A stretch of 64,000 nucleotides of DNA from Labyrinthula sp. Ha (GCA_015227615.1 JAALGZ010000003.1:558001-622000); one strand, 5' to 3'; positions 1 to 12,200 are shown, counted from the stretch's first letter. Numbers and translations: made by a program. Notes: generated by a model from the letters alone, not told the origin.

Positions 1-272
1 GCTGCACTCTTTTGCACAACAGAACCTGCCAAGTTTTGCGTGTCCTTTATTCTATAGAGTTCAAAAGAAAGCTTTTGTGACCGGGGTAGATAAATGTTTT
101 TTTTATTATTTAGACTTTTAAACATCAAAAGTCAGTGTTGAAGAAAGAAGGTATTTATTGTGACAACTATTCAAATGATGATAAACTGTTTCACGCGAAT
201 CTTAAGGACAAACAGTGCAGATTAGTTACAAAAGAGTATATAGAAACCGCTTTTCCTAGAATTAAGTTGTAA
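1..272 (+). CDS. 3' end of an unrecognised gene, two exons visible
   Basis: An open frame runs from the window edge (codons start at position 2) to 85, then a 28-nt GT...AG intron (86-113), then 114-272 ending in TAA. Removing the intron keeps one continuous frame across about 80 residues. The peptide is rich in Lys, Phe and Tyr, contains CPLFYRVQKKAFVTG and ends AFPRIKL. The codon use and the intron, of the same size as in the neighbouring genes, make this a real coding end rather than chance. I do not recognise the family; a dynein heavy chain C-terminus was considered because of CPLFYR, but the rest does not fit. The stop codon lies only 2 nt from the stop codon of the facing QNG1 gene, so the two 3' UTRs must overlap. 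Confidence 0.65.
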
Positions 273-274
273 TT

Positions 275-1354
275 TTAGTAAAAGATACTTCTACATCGAT
301 GAAACGTTGGTAATTCGCCCGCAGCATCCATTTCAACAGCTGTTCGCCAAAGGTAATAATCAATATCCTTTGCTAAGACTTGAATGCCTCTAGCTCTAAG
401 TTCCTGTACAATTAACTCCCCAGCTAAAATAGTAGCTGCCCTAATCTCTATCTCATCTTCCTTACCAGAAGCGAAATAAACCTCTTCATCTATTTTTCTA
501 ATTGTTTCAGCTGGAAAAGTCAATATTTCAAATTTCCTTAAAATCTGTGGGAGTCTGTAATCGGCAAAAATGGTGAGTTTTTCTATATCTTGGAACTTTA
601 TTATTTCATCTGAATGAAACATGGCACAGCAAAGTTGAGGTCTTTTTGCAAACCTGATTTTCTTACCCTTATATTCAAAAGTGTCATTAAATATAGGGCA
701 CATTTCGCAAAGAATGTTTACAAAGTTCACACATGAACCTTGACATAAAGAACTTAATGATTCAATAGGATCTTCTATGTCAGTTTTTTCTAACTTTAGG
801 TAGAGAAAGAAAATATACGTTGAAGGGTTTCAAAGAAATCCCCTAAACTTCTTAAGCAGTTGAGTCTCTCATCTAGCATCGGGAGTTCACCAGCATCTTT
901 ATCCGGCTTAAAAATGAGCTTAACCTAAAGTTAATGAGTGAGTTATATTACTGTCTCAAAGTTTAGAGATCTTAAGAAAGTAGGGTCAGAAAGTTTCCCT
1001 GGGTTCGTAACATCGAAATCCTTTAGTGCAGCTACGATTGCATGGGCTTCGTCATCTGCTCCAACTCGTTTACCTTCATGGGAAATGAACCAACGCTTAG
1101 TATTTGCATCCGGGAAGAAGGAAAAGTTAACTGCGTTATAGGCAAGATATATTAATCCCTAGCTTATGTTGGAATATAGAAAATACCTTCTTGGATTTTT
1201 CAACTGAAGAGTTAACTTGACTATCTTTTATTTCGGTAGAAATATCATTAGCGTGTATTCTATCACAAAATTTACGGATAGATTCTTTTCTTATAATCAC
1301 ATTCGAGTTTTCAACAGCTCTTTCTATATCCTCCAACAAGTTCTTGAAGGACAT
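275..1354 (-). CDS. QNG1: Queuosine 5'-phosphate N-glycosylase / queuosine salvage protein (DUF2419)
   Basis: Releases queuine base from queuosine 5'-phosphate so that it can be reinserted into tRNA; eukaryotes cannot make queuine and salvage it. Four exons: 1354-1187, 1158-952, 924-819 and 789-275, separated by introns of 28, 27 and 29 nt, all GT...AG. The spliced product is 331 residues, close to the ~340 of the animal protein. Family landmarks are visible: the NAVNFSFFPD segment where the family has NFSFW, the DERLNCLRSLGDFFE helix, the strongly conserved FADYRLPQIL, EIRAATILAGELI, DYYLWRTA and the C-terminal HRCRSIFY. The start at 1354 (MSFKNLLEDIERA) gives the normal family N-terminus; an in-frame ATG further upstream is less likely. 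The gene faces the partial gene at 1-272 with 2 nt between stop codons. Confidence 0.93.
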
Positions 1355-4312
1355 AATTTTTAAACAAACAGTGGTAATGTCATATCTTGATAAATTTATT
1401 GCACATGTGCTGAGCTTATCATTCAAACTAGGAAGTTGGTATAAAGGGTATCCAGACAACTATAAACCAATCAAAAGATCTGATACTATGCAAGCTGAAA
1501 ATAATACCTCTTATGGCTTCTAGGCTAATATTAATTATTTAAAAAATTTTGTTAGCATTCTATTTAGGTTGATCATTGGACCCAATGGAGAACTTATACT
1601 TTTTGGTTCTTTAACCACTAACTCTGGTTCCGGTCAATGTCTCTTAAAAAAGTGCAGGACTTCATGGATTATTTTTATATAGCAACTATATACCTTAGAT
1701 TTTTTCTTGGTAATTTGTCACTAAATATTTGCCTAAATTTTTCTCGCTGATAATAATTAATATTGACAAAACCATTTTGGTTGATTAATGTCAATCAAAA
1801 CAAAACCAGAATCATTTAATAAGAATCAAACCACAAAATTATTTATTCATTATGAAAACCAAAATAATTTTCAAATAAGCAATAAAAAAATATCAAATCC
1901 AACCTCTAGGCAACTATGAGATTAGAACTAAGTTCTTGAAGTTTTATATGAAAAACCTCAAGTTACATCCCGGTATTCTAAGGCTTTGTTTCCCACCTGC
2001 AAAAAAGTAAAGGCGCTTTGTCTTCAGGTTCAAAAAAAATAAAAAGAAAAAATCTTGTATAAAACCAAGAACCTAGGATAAATGAATTCCTCTCTTTCCT
2101 GGCAAACGGGTAGAAGAATAACCTCTTAGCCTTCATCCAGCTACCGTTAAATACTACAAGAATAAAGTGAATAAAGCTAGATAAAAAGCCTAGTAACCTA
2201 TTTTTAACTGATTGACACACAGTAAATAAATGCCCTATGATTTTGAGTTTCTTTTTTAAGAGGAGAAGACTTAAGAAATTTAAACATATTCGATGCATAA
2301 TGGGGACGTTCTAAGTTACAAAACAGACAAACCCAAAACTCTATTTTCAACTTCTACAGATATTAGTGTTAAATCAGCTGGAAGCATATATTGACAAACA
2401 AATGTTAAATTTAGCTAAGCAGTCTTGACAGTTTGTATGTTTCAAGTTAATAATTACTGTGAAGTTTTTAGATTACCCCACGAAAGATAAACCAATTGGT
2501 TAAGAATTCCGTAGTAAAGGGCTTTGATGACAAATATGAGTTCATCTCACGAGCTAGAGGTACTTAGATCTCTTTCTTTTTCGTTAAGTACAGATTATCT
2601 TCTTGTACAAGAATAATTTAAAAGTATATTTGCATTAATCTGAGTCCAACTTCTTGGATAGCGTTGAAAGACTTGTGTTGATGTTTTTAATTTAAGGGAA
2701 TCTTGTGAAGGCTGAGCCATGATCATAGTTATTTTTATAGCTTAGATACTCTCAGCTGTTAAGAAAAGCACATAAAGTCCCACAAAAGATCAGGGTTTAA
2801 ACGTCAGCTATCCTACAAGGCAATTACTTACTTGTAGTCGCAATTTTTATGATATTTTGTTATGCCAAACCCCAATTTTGGGTAATTTTGTCATATTTTT
2901 CCGGCTAACTTATTTTCCCTTTGATCTACGATTAAGCCCTATTATTCTTTTCTGAAGGAAAAGGGCTTTTATGAACTATGTAAACACTGCCCCTTCAGAA
3001 TATTCAGTTATATGGATATAGATCCCAAATCTAGGTACAAGCAAAGAAATTTTTTTCCTTTGCAGTGCTAGGCGACGAATATCACTATGATTAGTGTCCT
3101 GCTATTATCAAGTAGGACTGATTTCTTTTTCGGTTTGTCTTATTTCAAGTGTATTCAAGCATTACTGTAGTGTTTGGAACCGCTGTTTAATTTTGTTTTT
3201 ACGGGCATACTACATGAAACTTAGTCATACATGCGCTCATACAACCCATAGTTGAAAGTTCATCTACAATGAATTTTCTAGAGGCAACATGCACGATGTT
3301 TGTATTGTTTGGGTGATAAAGCAAGAATACAAAATAGATGAAATAGAATTGTGAAAGCACTACTTCAACCATATTTCTGTCCTTTTGCTTTTGTTTGGTG
3401 GGCCATAGACCTCAGTATTCAACACCTCAAATCTTTTCACATAGAAGTTAAGCTGCTGGCCAACTGTTCTAAAACCCATTTTAATCATGATAATAAATTT
3501 CTCGTAAATTAAATATTATTTCTTTCTTAGGCTTGATTCGTCTTCCAAGTCTATGACTGTAATTGTGCAGGTAACGCGGGTACATTTCATTTAAAACTTT
3601 TAGACCCAGGAAGATCTTTCTTGCTCAAACATGGTTCGGGTGTCCAAAGCTAAGAAAATGGTTTGAGTGTCACCTTTTTTCTTTAGTTTCTTAATGTACT
3701 GTAATTAGCGAGGAAGAGTTAGTCCTTATGATGGACCCAATCGTTCTGCTATGCTTAAACGGGGATTCGGTGACAGTGGCAACTGAGACCAGTGTCCTAA
3801 CACGTACGAGCGGAAGATCCAACTCAGTATTAGGGTCGTCAAACCACTTTCACGACGAACAATTTGCTCGCATGTTGGCAGGATGAGTTTTGATTTTTTG
3901 TGTGTTTTACCAAAAAAGACTTTTTGTACTCCATTAGTCCTAAAACAAGTTCAATAATGAGCTAACAACAACAAATTTTACATGTCGAGATTCCGGATGG
4001 ACATCCCTACTCAGTATTGACTATTCTAGTTCTATTAGATTCTCTTGGGTTAGTTTATATCGGCTTGCTCAGGCTGCTTGTTACCTTTCATGTGGGCATC
4101 AACATAACAGTATTCTATTGCCCTAAACCCTGGTACTTAATTTCGAAAAATTTTTGTTTTTCCAATAATCTTTAATTCTAATCATGTAGCTCACAAATAA
4201 GAACTCATGCGGACTATTTGAGAAACTTCCTGACTGACTGCTTGGGGGTCGGTACTGTTGAGAATATTGTACTATGTTTTTTGATATTATTATTATTATA
4301 TTGAAGTCTAGT

Positions 4313-4363
4313 GGGTACTCTAACTTGTATTTAAGTACTAGAAGTACTTAAGTTAGAATACCC
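4313..4363. repeat. Imperfect inverted repeat (hairpin)
   Basis: The arm starting GGGTACTCTAACTT at 4313 and ending AAGTACT at 4339 is complementary to 4343-4363 (AGTACTTAAGTTAGAATACCC), apart from a 6-nt bulge and one mismatch. The centre is about 3 nt, so the two arms form one long hairpin. No gene ends nearby, so it is not an obvious terminator. It may be a tiny foldback transposon remnant. Confidence 0.6.
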
Positions 4364-4458
4364 TATATATCAACCTACTCAAGCCACCTAACTCAGCAAA
4401 TAACTTTAACAGGTACCCTATCGACTGAGGAATAAGGAAGTGCGTGAGATTCACACAG

Positions 4459-4594
4459 TGAGGAATTGACTGAGAATTTTAAGGATTCTCAATGAGTATC
4501 TAATTGAGGACTCTGAGTTTCATGACTGAGCGCCAATTGTCCTCAAAACTCCCAAAATTTGCTTTGAAGGAGTATGAGGAAACTCAATTCCTCA
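4459..4594. repeat. Possible MITE-like element with 11-bp terminal inverted repeats
   Basis: TGAGGAATTGA at 4459-4469 is exactly inverted as TCAATTCCTCA at 4584-4594. The interior carries further TGAGGA, CTGAG and CTCAAT words in both orientations, so the 136-bp segment has high self-complementarity compared with its surroundings. A non-autonomous DNA element or a foldback sequence fits; I see no clear target-site duplication. Confidence 0.4.
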
Positions 4595-5065
4595 TTGAGG
4601 GATTTGTTTTCCTCTTTACTTGAAGCTGTAACGTTAGTGCTTCAGCCCCATGAAGAGTAGATTTTCTTTGCAAGTTGTTCAGCTCCTTTGGAAGTAACTC
4701 TTTGCAATGGTAAAACGTTTGCTTACTAAGATAGAACATTGCTTTTGAAGAGTTTCTGATTACAGGTTTGACACTAGCCAACACGTTTTAGTATTCTTCG
4801 TGTCACGTAAACCTTGCGTATTTATGAGTACGAAAGAAAAATGTATAAGTCCCTGCGTCAAAAACCTTTCTCCTATTGTCTTCTTTCTTTCAACTCAACT
4901 CTCACTTTACTAAACAGTGTTATACCATAAAATAACTCTTCACTCTACATCTTTTATTCAGTGGTTGATTTCAGTTTCTTTAACTGAATTAATGTCCCAG
5001 AAATTTCAACGTGAAACTTAATATTAAGAATAGAAACGAAAACAGGACATACTCGTAATTTAAAT

Positions 5066-5752
5066 ATGATAGCTATGGTAAGGAACCTTATATTTATGTC
5101 TTCAAAAGAGACTCAAAGAGATGAATTGCTAATAGAGGCAGATAAGGTACTAGAAACAGGTGATGATATACTTTATCTACAAGTTTCTTCGCGGAGACGT
5201 TTCTTTCACCTTCTTCAATTGGAAGTTAATAACTTCTTTCCAAGATTTGTAACCTTTCATAAAGGAGCTGCAATGGTTTTAAGAGACTCTATGATGCACT
5301 CAAGACGTAGTAGAACTACAACCTGGAACCAAGCCGTGGCTCTCCTGGGTTACCTCGGTCTACTATTTCTGTATCCATTGTTTGTGGTTGTTTTCACAAT
5401 CACCACTTGGTTAACAATATACACTATTGGATACTATTTTTATCTTTTCTATACGAACTTATTTGAAATCTCCTATATTTTAAATACTAAAGTTGCTGTA
5501 ACCAGGAACGGAGTTTTAATCATACGTGATCTCTATTCCAAGAGTGTAAAATTTTGGAGATGGGAGTCTGCAAAGATTAAAGTTGACCATACCACAGGTC
5601 AATCTATTAAACTTTACAGGTCCCAGATGAGATACATGTTTTCAGGAGGCGAAAATACACTGTGTTTTCTTTTTACACCAGAAGAAAGTTTCCTGAGATT
5701 CTCTGAGGATATGGCTCAAGTGAGGCAGGCCGCACTAAAAAATCTGCGCTGA
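5066..5752 (+). CDS. Unknown membrane protein with a central hydrophobic hairpin
   Basis: A 228-residue protein in a single exon. The N-terminal ~90 residues are soluble (GDDILYLQVSSRRRFFHLLQLEV). Residues about 93-135 form two closely spaced membrane segments containing LLFLYPLFVVVF and IYTIGYYFYLFY. The last ~90 residues look like a small beta-rich domain (VAVTRNGVLIIRDLYSKSVKFWRWESAKIKV), which recalls the bacterial-type PH domains that follow two-helix hairpins. That layout is suggestive only; I do not recognise a named family. The gene faces TRAPPC8 with 68 nt between stop codons. The ATG at 5066 is followed by a second Met at codon 4 and by another at codon 11, so the precise start is uncertain. 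Confidence 0.7.
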   Translation: MIAMVRNLIFMSSKETQRDELLIEADKVLETGDDILYLQVSSRRRFFHLLQLEVNNFFPRFVTFHKGAAMVLRDSMMHSRRSRTTTWNQAVALLGYLGLLFLYPLFVVVFTITTWLTIYTIGYYFYLFYTNLFEISYILNTKVAVTRNGVLIIRDLYSKSVKFWRWESAKIKVDHTTGQSIKLYRSQMRYMFSGGENTLCFLFTPEESFLRFSEDMAQVRQAALKNLR

Positions 5753-5820
5753 GTTGATTTTCTTACTGTATTGTTTCTTTACATTTTTAAAGGTGTCAAA
5801 GAGTTAGCATTTAAGGTAGT

Positions 5821-8800
5821 TTATTGTAAGTATATAGTTTTTTTAAAGGTTCTCCCCTTTCGCTTGCTGATTTCCTTCATCTGAATATGAGCTATTAGTT
5901 CACAGTTTTGAATAGTCTCTTTCGATTCTACCAATACAGTAAAATTTTGACTTGCCCTTAAGAACGTGCTGTTAAATGTAGTAGCTCCGTGCAATTTGCA
6001 CTCAAATCTAGCACCATTTCTAGTCAGTCGATCGACTTTGATACCTGCAACAACAATATCTTTACTTGTTCGATATACTGTTAAATTTACCATGGACAAT
6101 AATTTTTTTCCTTCTTCTAAACTCTTATGCGATATCTTTGTAACAAGGATAAAAACAGAGTCATTTGTTAGTGAAAGATTGATCTTCTCAAGACCAAATC
6201 GCTTTACTGGCTCAGGTTTTTTTTTCTCTAGCTTCCAAAGTAACTGCACTTGACTTTTTTTCGGGATAATGTTACTCTCATCTTCTATTACAAATGCAAC
6301 AAGTAACAAAGTCTGCTCAGATGCTGTTGTTTCAACATGAACGTTCACATTTTTATCATGGGTTTGGGTACCTAAGGTTTTGTGGCGCTGGAACCCAGGG
6401 AGGTTTACTGGGGTCAAATTAAATGACTTAACTATTGTGGAAGAAGGATTTAAAGGTAGGCACTCATTTGCTTTGAACATTTTCTTCACAGGGAATGAAT
6501 AATCCAGATCAATATTAATAGTCCGTTCATTCGGAACAGAGTCAAAGGCATAAACCACGGAAATCTTCTTAACCTGTTCTACCAGGCAAAAACACGCGAG
6601 AAACCTAGCACTAAACGTTTCGCCCACTTGTATTTCTTTATTCAAGACAACTTCTGCTTGGAACTTACCTTCATTTTGCATTTTAAAAATCCACTCTGGG
6701 GAGTTTATATCTAGAAACAGGTTAGAGTCACTCTCTGAATTTAAGTGTGCCATGGTAAATCCGTTTGCAATAATAGTGAATGAGTTTACTTTTTCAGCAC
6801 CTACATTCGACAGTTCAATATTAAAAGGAACTAGTTCACCCGGAAAAATTATGGTATGCCTGACCGAGATTGCTCTAGGGAGGGTACATACGATTTCTAA
6901 AGCTGCTGCAGGTTCATAATATGCAACTGTTTTTTCATTGAACTCAATTGGCATCTTCAAAATAGATTCACCAATTTGACATTCAAAGTTCAAAGAGTTT
7001 GATTCAGGCAAAACAGAGAACCAAAGAAAGCATTTAATCAAAGCAGAATTATGCGAAAGGACTTGAACAGAAGTTTCTTCCTCAGTTAATAACTGATCTT
7101 CATCCCCATTTTCAACCCTTACTCTACACTTTGTAAGCTGGGTTTCAAGACTTGTTGAATTTTCAACAAGAAACCAAAGCTCATTTCGCTCCTTTGAAAA
7201 AAGAAAAACTTCGTTCGGTCTATCGTTAACCTGATTGTGTCCTAAAAGTTTAATTTTCAAAGGATTAAACCGTGTAAAAAGAATGGGATCAGAGTAGGAG
7301 ACTTCTTGCAAAGCACTGAAAAAAAAATTTTTGAGAATTGAAGTTTTTGATCTTGACAAAGGTGCAGAAGAATTAAACGACCTATGCAGTATAGAGATTG
7401 TATACTTGCTTATATTCCTTGAGTTCGCATCATAAAGTTTGTCTTTAAGAAAAAGAAGACAATTCAAAGCAAGATCTGTGCTAACAATGTTCAAGTTATA
7501 GTCAAGTGTAAATTCAAGCAGCATATTCCTAGTTAGAAAACACGAGTTATTTAATCCACAAAGTTCAAACCACTGAGCAGAATTATTAAAATAAAATAAT
7601 GAAGATTTCAAAGTTGTTGACTTGAAGTTTTGCAGAGAAGAAGCAACTCTGACAAAAGTTATCAAGTTCGTGTCCTTGAGAGAAGTGATTGAAACAGATC
7701 CAGAAAGCGCTTGAAAATATCCACTAAGTAAAAGAAAATAAGAGCCTATATTTGTCACTTCTGCTGCAGCCTGATTGGAAAAAAATGCCGAAAGAGATTG
7801 ATGCAAAGATGAAAGTTCTCGTAATACTCCTTGTGGCCTCGCTACATTTGAATACCCAGGTAGATTATGCTGAACAACTCTGAGTAAAGAAAAAGTCGAT
7901 TTTAGTAAAAAATACCCTTGAAATCGTTTAGAAATAGAAACGAATCTAGAATGCCCGAGTTCATGCCCTATTCGATCTAACTTTGCGTTTATTAAAGGTA
8001 GCCAATCCTTCATTGCTTTAGATAGGTGGTTGAAAATATTTCTTACTTTATTTTGCTCAGCAGTTCCTTTTTCCAAGCATTCTATCATAAGTAAACAAGC
8101 AGAGGTTTTATACAATACCAGTTCTTCTTGTTTCCGGAGATCAACTTGTTCGGCATGTTTCATAGAACTCAGATCTGGTGAGGAAGAGGAATGTGAACTT
8201 TGTAGTGATAGGTTTATAGAGCCTAAATTAAAAAAGCTATTACTTTCATGAAAAGAATAGAGCTTCTGTAGATGATTTAAATATGTATAGGCCAGTTTAA
8301 TGTCACCCACAAAAAAGCAAATGTCTATTAAACATCTTGTTTTAAATTCTAGAGATCCAGTTTTGAACAAATTCATTCCTTCTTCCCCCGTGATTTCCTT
8401 AAATTTGTCTGAAATAATACGCGTGGAATGAAGTTTTACATTCGTGTTAAACAGAACGATGGGCTCGTCAACATTTGTAGTTCTAGTGTGAGACTGTCTG
8501 GGTTTTTGTTGAGAAAAAAATTTGGAAAATGTGCTTTTCAAAGCTGTTCCAGTTGTTGATATCTTTGAAGAGACTTCTTTGTACAACTTGGAAAGTCTTC
8601 TTTCTGTTGCAGGTAGAATGAACTCCGTGCATAAGATGTAAAGAAGACTTGAAATTGACTCGTTTGTCAATTCATCCAAAATAAAAAAAGGAATCTCAGT
8701 GAATTCGGCTTCGAATTTCGACTTGAACTTCAAAACAAGGTTTTCTTGGTTTTTTTCCTCTAATACCAAGACAACTGCGTAAGGAGTTGACTCATCTACA

Positions 8801-9288
8801 TAACCGTTTAAAAGTGAAAAGTTTTGAGAAAAAATGGAAGAAAAAGATGAAAAACTATCGATTGAATCGGATAGAGAGATGAAGAACAATGAAGCGAAAA
8901 AGCGTTCAAAAAGAGTAAAAGGTTGGAATTGAATTGAGGTTTCAAGGATTCGCAGAAGGGGAGAAAATACATCGCGTCGCTGCTGCTGAGGTTGATCCGA
9001 AGAGCTTAGAGACAAAATACATAGATTCTTTAATGAAGTATCAAATTCACTGAGAAAGTTTGCTATTTGTGAGTCGGATGTGGCTGTTGAAGTTGTTTTC
9101 ACATCGGTTATGTTTCGAAATTTTGGATTCACCCGATCAATAGTGAAAGCGCTAGTCGATGTTCGGAATGGAAAACTAATTTCAATAGATATATCTGATT
9201 TGGCAAAGTATTGTTCCAAGATAGTTACATGTTGTGGAGAAATTGTGTTAGATAGATTGTACAGAATGTTGCATTCCTTCGTTTCCAT
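5821..9288 (-). CDS. TRAPPC8: TRAPP III subunit TRAPPC8 / Trs85-like protein
   Basis: A 1155-residue protein in a single uninterrupted exon. TRAPPC8/Trs85 is the subunit that makes the TRAPP Rab-GEF act as TRAPP III in autophagy and early secretory traffic. Support: the order of a Ser/Thr-rich N-terminal domain, then a segment LPATERRLSKLYKEVSSKI followed by a basic stretch, matching the family's RQLN...SRKG...KKWFG region. After that come helical repeats (GDIKLAYTYLNHLQKLY) and a long C-terminal beta-rich half with immunoglobulin-like strands (VPFNIELSNVGAEKVNSF), as in TRAPPC8 ASPM/Hydin-like domains. The start is placed at the ATG at 9288 (METKECNIL); the frame stays open a little further upstream but without an ATG. 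The assignment rests on architecture and short similarities, so a related trafficking scaffold is possible. Confidence 0.72.
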   Translation of the reverse strand: METKECNILYNLSNTISPQHVTILEQYFAKSDISIEISFPFRTSTSAFTIDRVNPKFRNITDVKTTSTATSDSQIANFLSEFDTSLKNLCILSLSSSDQPQQQRRDVFSPLLRILETSIQFQPFTLFERFFASLFFISLSDSIDSFSSFSSIFSQNFSLLNGYVDESTPYAVVLVLEEKNQENLVLKFKSKFEAEFTEIPFFILDELTNESISSLLYILCTEFILPATERRLSKLYKEVSSKISTTGTALKSTFSKFFSQQKPRQSHTRTTNVDEPIVLFNTNVKLHSTRIISDKFKEITGEEGMNLFKTGSLEFKTRCLIDICFFVGDIKLAYTYLNHLQKLYSFHESNSFFNLGSINLSLQSSHSSSSPDLSSMKHAEQVDLRKQEELVLYKTSACLLMIECLEKGTAEQNKVRNIFNHLSKAMKDWLPLINAKLDRIGHELGHSRFVSISKRFQGYFLLKSTFSLLRVVQHNLPGYSNVARPQGVLRELSSLHQSLSAFFSNQAAAEVTNIGSYFLLLSGYFQALSGSVSITSLKDTNLITFVRVASSLQNFKSTTLKSSLFYFNNSAQWFELCGLNNSCFLTRNMLLEFTLDYNLNIVSTDLALNCLLFLKDKLYDANSRNISKYTISILHRSFNSSAPLSRSKTSILKNFFFSALQEVSYSDPILFTRFNPLKIKLLGHNQVNDRPNEVFLFSKERNELWFLVENSTSLETQLTKCRVRVENGDEDQLLTEEETSVQVLSHNSALIKCFLWFSVLPESNSLNFECQIGESILKMPIEFNEKTVAYYEPAAALEIVCTLPRAISVRHTIIFPGELVPFNIELSNVGAEKVNSFTIIANGFTMAHLNSESDSNLFLDINSPEWIFKMQNEGKFQAEVVLNKEIQVGETFSARFLACFCLVEQVKKISVVYAFDSVPNERTINIDLDYSFPVKKMFKANECLPLNPSSTIVKSFNLTPVNLPGFQRHKTLGTQTHDKNVNVHVETTASEQTLLLVAFVIEDESNIIPKKSQVQLLWKLEKKKPEPVKRFGLEKINLSLTNDSVFILVTKISHKSLEEGKKLLSMVNLTVYRTSKDIVVAGIKVDRLTRNGARFECKLHGATTFNSTFLRASQNFTVLVESKETIQNCELIAHIQMKEISKRKGRTFKKTIYLQ

Positions 9289-12200
9289 ATGATTATAATG
9301 GTGCGGTAAGGCAGCATCGTGTTTCTGATGAAACAATTCCAGTGCATTGGGTTAAATTCTAGAGATTGATATCGTTGGAGCACTCTTGCCAGTGGTTGAT
9401 AAGTCTACAAGAGTCTGTGTGCTGATACATAAGATTAATCTAAAGTATAAATAATATAGCATGCTGCAATTAGTTTTTATAAGAACTGATTGAATAGATT
9501 CCAGGCGGGTTGTGAAGAAATACCTAGATCCGAAAACATTCCGGGCAAGGAACTCTAATAGTAATGAATAATGGAGTCTACACACCTTCTTCAAAATAGA
9601 ATAACTCTTAAATTTTAGTCGAATATAGTCGCTAGATTTTATGAAACCAATAGAATACCACCTATTATTTCTTGCCTTTGCAGAAATCTAGTTGCTATCA
9701 ATAAGCACAAGCATTCACAATGACCAAAAGGCAGAGTGATAAATATCGGTTATGTAAACAAACTTTACTTAATTCTTAATTTTTGAATTCAGTTTCACAT
9801 TGAAAATGTTTAGTATTGGATTGCTCAAAACTCATATACTAACGTAAAGTGTTAACCTATACCAGACACCATCAATATGCTTTTCCAAGAGTAAGAAACA
9901 TTTATCCGTTCCTCTTATTTCACTACCAGTGAGTATCGTCAAGCTTTAATATCTTCTCAGTATATGTTTTGAAAGGATCATTAAGAGGAACACCAGGGAA
10001 ATCATTTTCATGGTCGATTCCTTTTAAAATGTTTTGGGAAGATACATGAACAGGAGTAAAGATGGAAGGACCGCATAGCCATCTAATTAAGCCCAGCAAA
10101 AAAGGTATGGTAACCGTTACATCTATTAAGCTTCCATATGCTATAAAAATCATTCAAATCAGAAGCATAAGATATCTGAAATTGTTATTAATATTGTATT
10201 AGGTGCACATGCAGAAAATGCATTTTCATGCTGTGAGACCACAGTCAGCAAGCAATCTATGATTACTCCGCTTAAACTAACTCATACGAGACCAGTAGAT
10301 TTTAAGATAAAAATAAAAAATGGGCATAAAGAATTAATATTTCCTTCAGATTAACAAGTGAATTCGTTGGAGTAACACCCTAATTTCTGTCTAATTCATC
10401 AGGTAGATAAGTAGCGTCTGAAAAACTTGGATTTAATTCTAACCTCCAACTCCTTTTCTACTACGTAAGGCTTAATGAGTCATTTCTGTTATAAGATTAA
10501 ATTAAAGTATGAGTTTTACTATAAGTTTGAAAAATTTTATTGAACTTTTCTTCTCTAAATAGTAAAGCTATATCAGTGCGGGCATTGGAATTTATTTTGC
10601 TTGGCCCTCTCTCTTATTATGCTTGAGGAGAGAAACTTGGAGTAGTTAGTTCGACATGTACTGGATCAAGTGGTTCCCATTTTCCCCTAATAACTCTTTG
10701 AGAGATAATGTTTTTAAGCGAAATTCTGTTCGACAGTTATTTTATGCCATTGCAGAGCATCCATGGTGTAATGGAAATCCTACTTTTTGTTATCAAGCAA
10801 CATTGACCTGTAGTTTATGCCTAAACACGAAATTAATCGAGACTACTTTATTAGATTACATAAGTGTGTAGAATCGGCCTCACAACCACAATTAACTCTA
10901 AAATATTTTTTCTGGAGAAATATGCTGCATCTTTTGAGCTCATCTTAAGTATTGAGGACTTGCCTGAGATAATACCTTTGCATCAATTTGCTTTGAAGCA
11001 TTTCAACTATTCATGTTTCTGTTTTTTTATCTAAAAAATTTTGGCCATGAACAGTATTTTAGTTCATAAATTTTAATTCCTCTATCTTCTTAGGTGTTTG
11101 GCAATAAATAAAATATCTTTGTAAGTGGCAATATTCTTCTATTTTACATCTCAGAAGACTTAAGAGAATAGCCAAATTCAACACCAACGACTATCTAACT
11201 CTTAGCACTGTTCAATAATGAGTTGAGATACTGACTCCTCATGTCCAAGTTTCTATTCCATGATCACAAGTATCCTCTTGCTAATTTGTCACTCTCAACC
11301 TGATACCAGCGTCCAGAAATAATTGTTATGATTTGTACTTAATTTCGACTTCAGTCGTCTGCCTCATTAAAATTTACTGAGAAGGTGTATATATTAATGT
11401 GAAACATATTAAAATAGTATATTAAATAATAATGTTGAACAAGTTATGGTAGATTTATAGGTTATTGCATGTCGATATTGATTATCAGTATCAAGAGTTG
11501 TACATTTCTTGGGAAATTAAGCCATAACTAACTATCGACAGATTTTCTAAATAAACAAAACAACAAAAATATAAAGACCTAACGAAAGTAGGTATTGTTC
11601 CCAAACAACGATTCAGAAGAGTATCAAGACTTAGTGATTCATTCCTAAGTATAAATTAGACTTATATAAGTACCTTTTTGACCTTATTGGGTATTTAAAT
11701 TCGCCTGGCAAGAGTAGTTTGTGCTTGATTCCACACTATCTAGCTTAGTACAGCCTAAATCACTTCAGTACTTTAGCCTAATACATTTGTTTGCTTCTTC
11801 GACTCATAGTTGAGTATCTGACAGTTTGAAGGTATCTCACGAGTAGATAGAAAAGGTACAAGGCCATCTGTGGGACCAATAATGAGTTTTTGAGTTTGAA
11901 TTCAATACGTCATCAATGTTGGTTCATCTGGTTCTCTGCTTGGCACTCTAGTTTTAAGAAAAAAATTGAGTGAATACGTTATTTCCATTTTATGGCAAAA
12001 AGTCCTACAATAGTATCTTTGTTTTCTTGTTGGAGCCACGGAAAAGGCTAGATAGGTTGAATTGGTTACTCATGTTAGCTATATTCCTTCCACCTATTGG
12101 TCTATAGCAAAACAATTTTTCCTGCCACTTTCCGTGGCAAGTCTCTTAGTCAGTTTGCAGTTGAGGCTCTTCAAATTGTTTAAGAGTCTTTTTTGAGCTT

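Larger units (their letters stand above)
1355..5065. other. Gene-free interval
   Basis: I see no convincing coding sequence here. The longest frames (for example 1978-2298, minus) are Phe/Leu-rich with no domain and look like chance frames in AT-rich DNA. The only structure I can support is the pair of inverted-repeat elements near 4.3-4.6 kb, listed separately. No tRNA or rRNA signature was found. Confidence 0.5.

Noticed and set aside
1-272. Identification of the first gene as a dynein heavy chain C-terminus
   Set aside because: CPLFYR is suggestive, but the surrounding residues and final sequence do not match the family.
1978-2298. 106-codon minus-strand frame
   Set aside because: Phe/Leu/Lys-rich translation with no domain, in AT-rich DNA where such frames arise by chance; no splice partners.
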